A DNA stretch of 64,000 bases from Saposhnikovia divaricata (lineage: Eukaryota; Streptophyta; Magnoliopsida; Apiales; Apiaceae): contig CM071598.1 in NCBI GenBank assembly GCA_036435485.1, positions 199,185,148-199,249,147 of the forward strand, given 5' to 3'. Every line of letters begins with the position of its first letter. The stretch's first letter is position 1. Below, piece by piece: positions 1 to 11,690 of this stretch. The position numbers were made by a program, and so were the translations under genes. A model generated the notes under the pieces. That model was given only the letters and a program-made list of their open reading frames with translations, had not been told where the DNA came from and did no database searches.

Positions 1-1690
1 GAAACTTCTAAGATCCTTAAGTTTCGGAGGCAGTTTCTGTTGTAGAACCGCACTGTATCCCTTTATCAAAGCAACGATTTCCAATTCCTCGAGTTTCAAT
101 TTCCGTGATAGAATACCCTTCATAAACCTAGCATAGCTCGGCATCTATTCTAGAGCTTCCGCAAAAGGTATATTGATATGCAACTTCTTGAAAACCTCAA
201 GAAACTTGGCAAACTGCTTGTCTAACTTCTGCTTCTGGAGTCTTTTTGGATATGGAGGAGGAGGATAGATCTGATTGCTCTCTATAGTCTGCTCCGGAGT
301 AGATTTTTTAGCAGAATTTTTGCTCTTTTCCACTTCGCCATCCAACTGATCAGCTACCAAATCAGGAATTAATTTTTCTGTTTCAGAAGAGGGTGCGAGC
401 GAGCTCCATGAGGCGCAGGCGCGCTCCAGCTGCTGTTCTAAAATTCTATGTCTTCCTCGGCTGCCGATTTATGATCGTTTGTGACTTTTCCAGATCTCAT
501 TGTAACTGCTTTCACCTGTTCTTTGACTTCCCTCTTGCCTGGATTAGCCTCTGTATCACTAGGAAGAGTTCCTTGTGGCCTATTCAGCAGAGCGTCAGCA
601 ATTTGACCAATCTAATTCTCCAAGGTTTTGATCAAAACCGTTTGGATTTTACACATCAACCTCAATTCTTCTAATTCAGATTTTTCAGTAGAAGACTACC
701 CAGCACTTGCATGAGATTGTTATTGAAACCCCGGAGGTTGAACTTGTTGCTTTGAAGCATACTGCTGCTGAAAACAAGAAAGATTGAATGGCTTAGATCC
801 GTATTGCTGACCCTGAAACTGCTGATAAGGCTGTTGTGGTTGTTGAATACCACCGTGATTGTTGCTTTAGCTGAAATTAGGATGATTTCTATTATTAGAA
901 TTATGATGATTTCTGTTATTAGGATGATAGGTGGCTGGAGCTGGTTGCTGTGTTCTCTGAAAATTGCTCACAAACTGCGCTGATTCACTAGATATGGCAC
1001 ATTGATTCATCTCATGTGCACCCGCACAAAGCTCACAAACACTTGCCACCTGTTGAACTCCATAGTTAGTCAATGAATCCACCTTCATAGTCAAAGCCTT
1101 TAACTGAGTTGCTATAGCTGTAGCTGCATCAACTTCCAGAATTCCTGCTACTTTGTCTTGTGGCAGTCTCTGAGTTGGATTCTGGTATTCATTAGCAGCC
1201 ATCATCTCAATTAGCTCGTAAGCTTCCTCGTAGCTCTTAGCCCATAAAACTCCACCTGATGCTGCATCTAGCATTGGTCTTGATTGTGCCCCCAGCCCAT
1301 TATAGATATAATTGATTACCATCCAGTCGGGCATTCCATGATGAGGACACTTCCTAAGCATCTCCTTATAGCGCTCCCAAGCTTCACATAAAGATTCTCC
1401 CGACTGCTGTGCAAATTGAGTAAGAGTGTTCCTGATTGCTGCAATTTTAGCCATGGGAAAGAATTTAGTGAGGAATTTCTGAGAAAGATCCTCTCATGTT
1501 ACAATAGAACCTGCTGGTAGAGAGTGTAACCAGCCCTTAACTTTATTCCTCAGAGAAAATGGGAAAAGTCTCAATTTCACAGCATCTTCCGACACACCGT
1601 TGAATCTGAAAGTGTCACAGATCTCGATAAAGTTCTGAATGTGCATATTGGGATCTTCCGTTGGAGCACCCCCAAACTGATGCTTTTAAT
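1..1690 (-). pseudogene. Athila-like Ty3/gypsy gag-protease relic, truncated
   Basis: Reading on the minus strand from 1690 down, the sequence encodes a plant gypsy gag core: a QFGGAPTEDPN start, a KGWLHSLPAGSI stretch, then GESLCEAWERYKEMLRKCPH and an Asn/Gln/Pro-rich tail, followed near 150-600 by the IGQIANALLNRPQG and KKLHINIPFAEALE segments that precede the protease in Athila-type elements. The longest open piece is 867-1454 (195 aa) and a second is 145-360. Reading is broken by an in-frame TGA at 1494-1496 (tryptophan expected), stops near 145 and 866, and frame changes between 360 and 867. The 5' part of the element (LTR, PBS, gag N-terminus) is absent beyond 1690 and the rest lies outside the window. 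Recognition as a gypsy gag is firm; the Athila assignment is from family pattern. Confidence 0.8.
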
Positions 1691-2995
1691 CAATGTATGT
1701 GATGGTTATGACAACTAATCGGACAACACGAAATTAGTACACGCTACCGTTCGGCATACGTTTACCAAACCACTCAACATCCACAAAACAGATAGAAGCT
1801 GGGTGGACATCAATTATGTTTAGACCCTATATGTCTATAAGATTTGAAAACATAACGGTTTAAGTACAAGTTATCCATTGAGATCACATAGGGTAGCATA
1901 AGATAGTTAAAATTACACTACGAATCATGCATGTCAAAACATCCATAAACCTATGCTAACATGGCAAGTTCTAAATCTCTATATCCACTTTCACATTCAA
2001 TAGAGATTAACAGTACAACATAGATGTTAGCTACTCATCCAGGAAGAATTAGCACAACCATACTAGAAAATCAATAATTCATCACACACAAATCTTTAAA
2101 GCAATCAAACTACTAAATTCCGTAAATAAATCCGTTAGAATTCCATGACAACGATTAGTTCATAATCGAACGGTTCATCATCATGGGATCTAGTGTAAAC
2201 ATGATATTAAACAAGATCTGAATAATAACGAGAGTACTAGAGTAATAAAGTTTAGAAAACAAATCCGAAACGAGCATCCAAAAGTATCGCCTAATTAGAA
2301 GAATACAAAAGATGTAGACTTAGATCTCCGTTAACTGTCATGTTCTTCGGTAAATCCTTCTCGAAGTCTTGTTTCTCTTGTCTCTCCTGGCTCTCTTCTG
2401 AAAAACTTACCTCTTCTGTTGATAACATGTGTTAATATTGCCCCCATGCCTTGTCCAATAAGAAATTCCAAAACTGACTTAAAACAGGATCTCTCGCAAG
2501 TTTCCATCCTTCAAGTCCTGAGTTCAAAACCACCAAATAATCACAGAAAAGTAACTTTCTGCCTCCATCTTGTAGTCCTGCACAAACTCAATAAAAACAC
2601 ATTAAAAACACGACATACTTGAGGTCAAGTAATCAATTTAAGCCGATACGAAGCATTCTAAGTGGATATAAAATCCACTTATCACTATTAGCTTAGGGGC
2701 TAACTTTTGCATATTTCAGCTAGGTGGCTGATTTATGTCTATCTTCGGATATTATCTGGCCAATGACCATGGATATTTAGGTTGGATTTGTTTTATTTTG
2801 TTATTGTAACTTTGGCATGGATCCTTATCGTAACTTATGATTGAGATTGTTTTGCTCAAATTTTATGTGGATTTGACTATGTGATTCATTTTTCAGTGTG
2901 TGTTGTAGTATTTGTTACGTGCCATTAGTTTGTATGTATGCTGTGGAATGTATGGATGAATCTGACTTTTAATAGGTTAGAAGCGATTAAAACAT
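1691..2995. other. Unassigned non-coding stretch
   Basis: No convincing reading frame. The Athila-like similarity stops abruptly at 1690, so this is either the target DNA of a truncated insertion or another decayed element. A 67-codon ORF at 2419-2622 has no recognisable motif. No PBS-like sequence of the tRNA-Asp or tRNA-Met type was seen next to the gag relic. Confidence 0.4.
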
Positions 2996-3330
2996 GCAAA
3001 ATTACACTCGGGGTCCATAAATTGTGACAGATTCGGTCGCAAGTCTGGGCAATTTAGCACAGATTCTGTCACGCTTCTGGTTATATTTACGACGAATTCT
3101 GTCATAATTTTTGGGCATATTTATGACGAATTATGTCGCAATTATGTGCATATTTACAATAAATAATCCGATATATTTTGGTGTTTTTTAGGACAGATTA
3201 TGTCATAATTATGGGTATATTTACGACACATTCTGTCGTAATTCTGGATATATTTATGACGAATTCTATCACAATTCTGGACATATTTACGACAAATGAT
3301 CTGTCATAATTTGTTGTTTTCCTTTTTTGT
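2996..3330. repeat. Degenerate ~34-bp tandem array with GAATTCTGTC-type cores
   Basis: About eight diverged units follow the pattern 'ATATTTACGACGAATTCTGT' plus a short tail ending in ATATTTA. Each unit core is close to the palindrome GACAGAATTCTGTC. Related GTCGCAA and GTGACAAATT words continue to about 3500, where CCTTGTGGTAG occurs. Arrays of short inverted motifs of this type are typical of the subterminal regions of plant CACTA/Spm transposons, whose ends contain CACTA/TAGTG. No intact CACTA terminus or 3-bp target duplication was found, so the assignment is only an inference. Confidence 0.45.
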
Positions 3331-3682
3331 AATTGCTTATGTTTAGAATGGGATCCATTTATAATTTGTGATAGAATAAGAAATTTGTGACTGCATAAAA
3401 ACTTACAAATGCAAATAATTGCAATAGATTTTTTCGGTCACAAGGTGGGATAGTTGTGACAAATTCTTTATATTTATTACGTCGCAACTACCCTGTTCCT
3501 TGTGGTAGAAGTTGTCATTGTGGTGGAAGTTGTTAGGAGTATTTAATTAATTCACTAATTAGTATCAGGTACACTGCACACGCCATTGTAATTAACATTA
3601 ACAATTTCTCACCTTGACTCTATTATAAAAGAGATATCAGCCGCCCTACTGACAGACATGCAAGCTCCCCTTTTATTATATA

Positions 3683-5361
3683 CTAGTTGATAAAGCCGCG
3701 CTTCGCGGCGGCATTACAATTTTATTTTTAAAAAAATTCAATACATTTACGTTATATTATAATATTAATATTAAATTTTAATAATTAAATAATCTTTTCT
3801 AATGAACCAATTTCTTGTTAAATACGATTCTGTCGATTGAGCCGCTCTATCGTTAAAACCGAAATCCCAACTTTTTAACATATATTATGAAGACTTATAT
3901 AATATTTTTTTTATCCATAAAATCGAACCGTAAAAATAAAAAAATTATGACTACAGTATTAAATTCTAATAGCTAATACAATCTTTTCTAGCGAGCCCTC
4001 TTCCCGTTAAATACGTTTCGAGCCGCTCTTATTTGAAACCGAAATTCTAACTTCACTATATAAAGAGAGTAAATTCCAATTTTTATATTCTTTAAACTTT
4101 CTAATATTTATAGAGTATTAAAAGATGAAAATACATCTTATATTTTCTGTATATTATAGATAAACTTGTATAAAAAAGTTAAAATAAAGGATTTTTAGGA
4201 AAAAAGATGTATAGTTTTAAAAAAATCGTATATAACGTCTCCACCGTCCTCGTATTCTACTTCCAATAAAACATTTTATTTTATGTATTATATATAATTA
4301 AACACTTTTTATACGGTCTTATTTAATTAACCGCTTTCTTGTTAAACACGGTTATTACTATTGATCCGCTCTCTCGTTAAGACCAAAAACCTAACTTTTA
4401 CATATATTACTTGTATGATAATGTTTATCCATAAAAATCAAATCCTAAAAATAAAATAAAATTTATAACATCAATATGGTATTTTAATAGCTAGTACAAT
4501 CTTTTATAGTGAGTCGTCTTCCCGTTAAACATGTTTCGAGCAGCTCTCGTTTGGGATCGAAATTCCAACTTCATTACATATTATTGATGATACTTATCTT
4601 ACACAACAATTTTTTTCCTTAAAATAAAAACCGAAAAAATAGAATGAATTCCAATTTATACTTTCTCTACACTTTCTAAAATTTTTGGAGTTTTAGAAAA
4701 TGAAAACACATCTTATTTTCTCTTTATATTATAGATATTCCTGTATTTATTTAGGATTCTTGCATGAGATTGTTCGTTTATTATGTTAACACATCAATTC
4801 TTTTCTTTTTAAATACGGTGAATTATGTTAACACATCAATTCTTTTTTTTTAAAAAATACGGTGACTTTTTTTATGACAATAGTATTGAATTTATGAATA
4901 AATTATCCTAATATAAGTATAATTAACTTATATAAAAAATATATAATTTAAGAAGATCGTACTTTCTATAAAATATTTAATTATATTTCTGCTCTATATA
5001 TTCAAACACCTATTCTACTTCTAGTAGAACGTTTATTTATATATTTTCCGATAAATTCGAACTCTTATTCTTTATAAATCCGAACTCCTATTCTACTTCC
5101 AATAGTACTTTTAATTGTATGCCTTATAAATACTTATTATACTTACAATAGAACTTCTAATCATATGTCTTCCCTATAAATTCGAACTCTTCTCATTTAT
5201 AAATTCGAACACCTATTGTTCTACTTCTAATATGTTAATTGATATTTTTGTATTTATTAGTGTTAAAAATTCTAAAATTCTAGAAAATTAGAAAAATAGA
5301 TTGAGAAAATTTTAGAGCGCCACCTAAACTCCAGCTATCCTTCTTTATATATATATATTGA
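3683..5361 (-). mobile_element. Non-autonomous Helitron, copy 1
   Basis: On the minus strand the element begins TCAATATATATA at 5361 and ends at 3683 with CTAG followed by T. The terminal CTAG is preceded by a GC-rich hairpin (CCGCG-AAG-CGCGG, about 3696-3712) in otherwise AT-rich DNA. These are the hallmarks of Helitrons: 5'-TC, 3'-hairpin-CTRR, no target duplication. A related copy lies at 25490-27628 in the opposite orientation and supports both boundaries, including the conserved TTAGGTGGCGCTCTAA near the 5' end. No Rep/helicase reading frame is present, so it is non-autonomous. Internally it holds two ~500-bp diverged tandem halves (about 3780-4290 and 4300-4830). The base before TC is G rather than the usual A, so the 5' edge is less certain than the 3' edge. 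Confidence 0.7.
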
Positions 5362-5402
5362 CTAGCTAATAGTTTGTGTAAAGCATGAGTCACTTTTAAT
5401 TT

Positions 5403-6015
5403 TTTTATAATTTATTTATAATGTAGTATACTATTATAAATTTAATTTTAATATATTATTGTAAAATTCGAAACTTACATCTTTGTATATAATAAATTTT
5501 AATATTAAATATAAATTAATATGTTGTTGGTGGGAATCGAACCTTAAACCATTGTATATAACAACTTTTAGTATTGTTATATTTAACGATCATGATCTAT
5601 TTGAGTTGAAAATCTAACGGTTGTGAATGAGGGATGACCAAAAATAGGGGATAACCAAAAAGGGGTTAATCGAAGTACAAATTATACCCTATTTCGCTTA
5701 TTATAATATAGTGTAGATAGTATAGATACTATTATAAATTTAATTTTAATATGTTATTGGAAGAATTCGAACCTTACATCCTTGTATATAATAATTTTTA
5801 ATATTAAATATAAATTAATATGTTATTGGTGAGAATCGAACCTTGTATTTTTGTATATACCAACTTTTAATATTATTGTATCTAATGATCATTATCTATT
5901 TGAATTGAAGATCAAACAATTATGAATTAGGAATAACAAAAAATAGGAAACAACCAAAAAGTGTTAACCAAACTAAAAATTACTTATACCCTTCTATTTT
6001 ATAATATAGGATAGA
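5403..6015. repeat. 298-bp tandem duplication
   Basis: Two direct copies with a 298-bp offset: CTATTATAAATTTAATTTTA starts at 5431 and again at 5729, and TTATAATATA at 5701 and 5999. The copies share phrases such as GAATCGAACCTT and AACCAAAAAG but have many substitutions, so the duplication is not recent. Each unit itself holds two related sub-blocks (TTAATATGTTATTGG...GAATTCGAACCTTACAT). No coding potential. Possibly a tandem pair of decayed MITE-like elements. Confidence 0.65.
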
Positions 6016-7169
6016 TAAGTCACCTTGCACTTAAAACGTGAAAGAAGTTAAGAGGGCATTCGTTAGCTCATAATATATCGTTATGATTAGTTCATGCTGT
6101 ATATTATTAAAATTACCTTCGTAGCTCCATACAAGGTACGGAGCACGGATATGTTCTAGATATTCCTTTCAAAATTTCATATCTTTCTTATTTTGTTAAT
6201 TAATTTATTATATTTTGTATAATATTTATCATACTATCTTATAAATAAACTATATATTATATGTAATTATTAACCAATTATCGATATGTAATCCAAATAG
6301 CATTTGTATTTTTTATAAATTTTCTTAAAATTCATATTTTAGTATGCCTATAGTTTAATTAATTCTAATTTGACCAACCAATTTTAATTTAGTGCATTTT
6401 TTTTATTAAATTTCACAACAAAATTAACCACGAGCACTTCATATGTGATATTGTTAACAAAATAGTTGATCTGAAAGAATAATTATTTTATCTTTGCATT
6501 TCATATATGAGATTATGAACAAAACAATTTATCTCAAAATAATAATTATTTTCTCCATTTAAAAAATATAAGAAAATTCTCTAAAAAATTTATTTAGCTG
6601 GGTAGGTCTATAAATAATTATAAAAAAGTAATGCGCACAAGTTATAATATAAGTAATTTTATCTTAAATGAATAGTTTAATATATATTAAACATAATATA
6701 ACTCAAAAAGTATTTATGTATATAGTTAATGAATTCCATTATAAGCATAAATGTCATCTAGCCAAATTGGTTGGTGAGTTTAGTTTCATTATGAGAGGTC
6801 ATGGGTTGATCAACTCTTTGGAACAACAATATTTTTTAAATATTATAATTGAGTTAGGTTCGAAGTTAGATTCAAAAACTAATTTATTTACTCAGGATGC
6901 AAGTTTGACAAGTACCTGGTATCCTATTATATATAGAAAGATGTGTTTATTAATTTATATTTAAAAATTCTAACAAAAAATTTAAGAGGATGATCGTTAA
7001 CTTAACTTTAAAAAATGGTGGCTTCTATGGCTGTGTAGTGTACACTTTTTTAAATAAATTATGATATGTTGTAGTTTTTTAAAATTTATTTCAAAAAAAT
7101 GTAGTTGTCAAGTATCGAAATTGTTAATTTTTTTAAATATTATGTAGACATTATATTATCTTTTTAGTA
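6016..7169. other. AT-rich intergenic DNA, no gene seen
   Basis: Strongly AT-rich with no recognisable domain. The 98-codon ORF at 6668-6964 has low-complexity AT-driven composition (I, Y, K, N, L) and no motif, and is not called. Confidence 0.5.
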
Positions 7170-7433
7170 CTCCCTCTGTGCCTAAAAATTCTTCTTATTA
7201 TTTCTTTTATCGGTACTGTTCGTAATATGAGACAAATTGCTAATTTACGTTTAATTTATAAGACCAAATATAGTCATGAGTGATCTTGTTGGATTCGTAT
7301 TTATGAGTACTTTAATACAATGAAGTTTTTATGTTTAAAACTAATACGAAATTAAAGATATTAACAATTAAAAATGTGCGTTAGTAAACATGTCTAAGAA
7401 AAATGGAAAGAATTTTTTGGAAGAGTGGGGGAG
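7170..7433 (-). mobile_element. Stowaway-like MITE (264 bp)
   Basis: The terminal inverted repeats read CTCCCTCTGTGCC at the left and GTGGGGGAG at the right, flanked by TA on both sides (7168-7169 and 7434-7435). This is the plant Stowaway (Tc1/mariner-type) pattern. The interior (GTCATGAGTGATC, GGATTCGTATTTATGAGTAC) is the reverse complement of the second copy at 7735-7992, so the two are family members in opposite orientation. No coding capacity. Confidence 0.8.
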
Positions 7434-7455
7434 TACAAGATAGTTAACTCTTTTC

Positions 7456-7732
7456 ACCAACTAATTAATGTTAATTAACTGGAGGGCTCGGTTGACTATT
7501 TATTGTTTTAGGAGCAGTTGAATAATTATTGGTAGGTACTAGGTACACCCACGACACACCACTGGCATTTACATAGTATTTTGCACCTAGCCTACCTATG
7601 TGTATGAAGAGACCAACTAATTAATGTTAATTAACTGGAGGGCTCGGTTGACTATTTATTGTTTTATTAGGAGCAGTTGAATAATTATTGGTAGGTACTA
7701 GGTACACACACGAGACACCACTGGCATTTACA
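7456..7732. repeat. 156-bp tandem duplication with promoter-like sequence
   Basis: ACCAACTAATTAATGTTAAT starts at 7456 and again at 7612 (offset 156). Each unit ends with TTTGCACCTAGCCTACCTAT followed by GTGTATGAAGAGACCAAC; in the second unit this end is displaced to 7995-8036 by the MITE at 7735-7992. The same words, diverged, occur just upstream of the ankyrin gene (TTTGCACCTTGCCTATATAT near 27700), so this looks like a paralogous 5' flank without a surviving gene. Confidence 0.6.
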
Positions 7733-7734
7733 TA

Positions 7735-7992
7735 TTCCTTCCGTCTCATAATATGTTTCCTGTTTTTAAAAACACGTTTGTCAACGCACATTTTTAATTG
7801 TAAATATCTTGAATTTTGTATTAGTACTACATATAAAAATTTCACTGTATTAAAGTACTCATAAATACGAATCCAAAAAGATCACTCATGACTATATTTT
7901 ATTTAATAAATTATGCATTAATTAACGATCAATCGCTTATAATGAACAGTGTCCAAAATCAAAATAGGAAACATATAGCAAGATGGAGGGAG
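7735..7992 (+). mobile_element. Stowaway-like MITE (258 bp) with resolved empty site
   Basis: Begins TTCCTTCCGTCTCATAATAT and ends AAGATGGAGGGAG, flanked by TA (7733-7734, 7993-7994). The insertion is proved internally: the neighbouring duplicate at about 7570 reads CATTTACATAGTATTTTGCA without interruption, whereas here CATTTACATA and GTATTTTGCA are separated by the MITE plus one extra TA. No coding capacity. Confidence 0.9.
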
Positions 7993-7994
7993 TA

Positions 7995-9314
7995 GTATTT
8001 TGCACCTAGCCTACCTATGTGTATGAAGAGACCAACCCAACCTATAAATCATTACGTACAAGGAAACAAAACATAAACGATCACTCGAATGGATCAGTTT
8101 TAAGTGCAATCGATCAGTTTTAAATCAACCCAACCTATAAATCACTACAAAGAACAGAACATAATCGACCACATATATAAATGGATCGATTATAAGTGTA
8201 ATCGGTCAATTTTACAGGTATAATTGACGGCAATCATTAATTGGTTAAAATCTGGTCATGTTATAATCTGATATTTATGTAAAACTGAATAGAGAAGAAG
8301 AAGAAAATGAATCTTCCATTAAAACTCAACAGAGAAGCTCAAAGATGTTTGTTACAAATATACAAGCTAATCTTTCTATCTGTACAAAGCTAGCTATTTA
8401 TAAGTTACAAAATGCTGGAAAAGTTTGTTACAAAAACTAACTAATAGTTTGACTTCGTTGACTACTGACTATAGGTTGTGTTGACTAATTTGATCATGTT
8501 ACTCCAACAGGTCAGCTTGGTCAAATTTATGATCATAATCACTAAGACAACAAATCAATTAAGAATTCGTTTGGCTCGGACTTAAAATTCGGGCTTAAAG
8601 TAATTTTTGACTTAAAATTGTAAAATATCTGTTTGTGTAATAATTCAAAAAATGATTTAAAGTCAAAAAAATAGCTTAAAGTCAGAATTTGATAGGAGAT
8701 ACTTTTTAGAATGATTTATTTTATTTTGATGATTTAATCTGATAAAAGTTAATAACATCATTCAAATTTATTATTTATCAAATTTACTTTTATTTTAACA
8801 CTTTTAATAATTTATAAATTACTCATAATATAAAATATCCAAAACATATATTGACTTAAAATTTTTAAACCTCTGAGTGACTTTACATATTATGAAGAAC
8901 GAATCCTCTTAGCTAAAAGTGTAAAACTTGAAACCAATTGATTTGGTAAAATTAAATATTTGGAGACATCATTTATAAGTTATGTTATCTTAGAACGTAC
9001 CCAGAAGTCCCCTTCCTGAAATAAAAATAAATTAATATGCATCTGCATACTAGCTATTATTTATTTCACATTACTAATATTATATATTACATTACTAATA
9101 TTATATATTAGTAAGAAAATAAATGGAAATTATTTTAGAGAATTATTTTAATAATTTACTCATAAAAAAATTATGCTTGCTGGTACTCATTTTCCGAAAA
9201 GGAATTATACTACATTATTAGTATCAAAACCAACTTTAATAGCCCATATTTAACAATTATAAAAACATTACATTTTGCACATTATTCTTGTGGAATGAAT
9301 TATTAACAATCAAT
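7995..9314. other. Intergenic AT-rich DNA
   Basis: No gene seen. The start (to about 8230) repeats 'CCAACCTATAAATCA' and GATCAGTTTTAA-type phrases. From about 8570 to 8960 the run GACTTAAAATTCGGGCTTAAAGT and related AAAGTC words resemble the end of a decayed non-autonomous DNA transposon, but no clean paired terminal repeat was found. Confidence 0.45.
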
Positions 9315-11690
9315 TTACAAAAAATTAGTGGAAAGTCGAGATACAATCTGGGTCCCCACTTTTCTAGCTATAGCAAAACTCATCCTGGTAAAGATATGAG
9401 CAGCAGCACGAGCCCCAATATCTGGAGTAGTAGAAAACTTCTGAACCCGCTTCAGCAGCGCAACAACATCCTTATCCAGCTCCCCAGAGAATAAAAGGAG
9501 AAAGGAAGAAAACCATAACCAATTTCTCGACAACGTGCCTCGTACTTGACCCGCTTTCGATTAGCCGCATCAGTTACAACCCGTCCCGGAACAAATCCAG
9601 ACAATCCAATCCGTGTCAAAGGAGAAGACCCTATCAAGTCAACACACACACATCACGTCCCAAGAATAGAGTAACACGTCTGCAAGTCGGAAAGCTCCGT
9701 CGTTCCCTCCAAACAGTCCAATATCAACCTCTTTCCTTGCCGAAATCCCAGACCCATAACAAACATCAACAAGGGTGTCACGAACAACATTATGTCGATA
9801 TTTAATACCCACGATACCAGCACAAGACACCACATGATTACCGAAGATATCCCCCGCAAAAATCCTGGAGCAAGCAGAACTTGGTGTCGAAATAGAGAAC
9901 AAAAGAACACCTAACCGATAACATAACATACAACGGTAAGTCTTAGCATTCATCGTCTATCCCAGACCCGATATGAGGACCGCCCGAAGCAATGCAGAGG
10001 TATGATCTCCCTGCTGCGAGTTCCACAATGCCAATTGTCGAGGAGATAAAGAGAAGGTGGATTCTACAGATGCAGTACCTTTGTGAAATATATATCTGCC
10101 AATTTCTTCATGAGTTTAGGGGCAGCGACCTCACTAGGATTACTCAAAATGTCAGACTCCACAGTTCTATTAAAAAGACTCAACGCATCCTCAAAAGCAC
10201 GACCAAGACCAATAATACCAGCATGCCGTAAAAGCTTTGTCTGCAAACCAACAGACTGCAATCGAGAAGCAAGAAAATCATAATGACGAACATCACCTGC
10301 AGAATAAACACCAAGCCCTCCAAATGAAAAAGGTAAGGTGGCAAGCTGCCACTGGCAATCACCAAACCCAGGTCCCGAAGCAGTAACAATACGCTCCAAG
10401 GAAGATCGAAGAGCCCCATCGAATGTGCGCTGAGCCGCCTCAAAAATACAGGGAGGACAAGTACGCAGAGTAAAATATAGTTTAAAAATTCCGGTACATG
10501 CCCTAAGTAAGAACAACTCACACTGAGGATCATCAAGCTTAGCAACCTTATCCATAATCTCAATGGTCTTGGTCACCCTCTGCATCACAAGCTCACCACT
10601 GAAAATGGAATTGGAACTAGAAGGATCGCCCAGCAACTTAACACCATGCAAAGGTCGAGCAATATTAGGGGGAAAGACACCCACAAGCCTGCTTCGAGGG
10701 TCTCCTATAGGCCAGAAAATTTCAGTTTTTTCAACGTTGAGATGTAACCCGAAACGAGGCCCTTCATCCATAATCAACTGCAAAACCTTCCCAACCACCA
10801 AGGTGTCACCAACAATAGTACCATCATCCAAATACCAAGCCTAAATACATACATAAAAAATGTCTCTAATTTTAGATACCAGGGTTTGTAAAACCAAAGC
10901 AAAAAGAAGAGGACCAAGAGGATCACCCTGTTGCACCCCTTGAGACGACCATAAGGTGTTTCGCATGGAAAACTCTTAATTCGGTCTAAAACAACACCAG
11001 AAGTAGCGATGAGATGTGGTGATCAACAGGTAAATTAGGCGAGGAAGGAGCTGGAGAAGAAGGGCTGTAAATCCGCAAGAGTGGCCTCATTATAAGGAGC
11101 AACACCAGAAGAAGAAAGAACCTAGACTGCGGCGGTGTAATGGCCATCACAAATCTTCCTACGACACTGCTTGATATTACGCTCTTCCAAATCAAGGTCT
11201 TCACCAACATCCATTAAAGCAGGAGATCCAGCTGCTAAAGTTTCCCGCAAAAGCAACATATTACCACCCGGTTCACTCAAAGTACGAATAGCATTAGTAA
11301 TGCTCTCTTCTTGTCGTTGCAGTTTAATAGTAGAATAACACTCGCGATTACTCCTCGGACTAAAGGTTTTAAGGATACAAAGAGGAAACACAAGAAGATG
11401 AACCTAGCAAGAGATGTCTTCAAGCTTGCTAATCACCTTATCAAGCGCACCTTCCAAAACCCGGGAAAAACCCAAACGACATTTAAGAGGGATAGATTTC
11501 ACAGTGCGAAGTCCTTTAGAAAGCAATCTGTCAAGGAGAATGACAGAAAAACCACAATCCTGTTCTTGCAACGCAGATTCCACATGACTGGGTACATTAG
11601 CATTTGGTTGCGGTTTAGAAAGACCATAAAGCACAAACCGAACAACATTTTTTCCAACATTAGGTGGGGCCACAAAATCAGAACCTTGAC
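9315..11690 (-). pseudogene. Non-LTR reverse-transcriptase pseudogene, RT and C-terminal part (R2/RLE-like architecture)
   Basis: Minus-strand relic whose N-terminal part lies beyond the gypsy insertion at 22377-22653. Visible in order: a linker (APPNVGKNVVRFVLYGLSKP), RT motif QGVQQGDPLGPLLFALVL (about 10900), the catalytic box YLDDG at the start of the 255-aa open piece 10064-10831, a thumb-like region, then CMLCYRLG...CSRIF...HVVSCAG followed by YRHNVVRD (9639-9953), then EVDIG...ADVLLYSWD...VDLIGSSP, and a terminus ending SRLSTNFL at 9315. A cysteine/histidine cluster followed by an acidic motif series after the RT matches the layout of restriction-like-endonuclease non-LTR elements, not the APE-type plant LINEs. 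Breaks: nonsense codons at 11404-11406, 11122-11124 and 10841-10843, frameshifts after 10064 and near 9640, and an internal deletion near 10965 that joins LDRIKSFP directly to the strand before motif B, removing the first RT catalytic aspartate region. Confidence 0.7.
11686..11690. other. Target site duplication TTGAC (left)
   Basis: TTGAC directly precedes the 5' LTR and is repeated at 22372-22376 after the 3' LTR. Removing the element and one copy rejoins the RT pseudogene in frame (HGQ/GSDFVAPP). Confidence 0.95.

Noticed and set aside
393..674. 93-codon ORF on +
   Set aside because: Antisense shadow of the Athila-like gag relic.
6668..6964. 98-codon ORF on +
   Set aside because: Composition follows the AT-rich background; no motif, no splice or promoter support.
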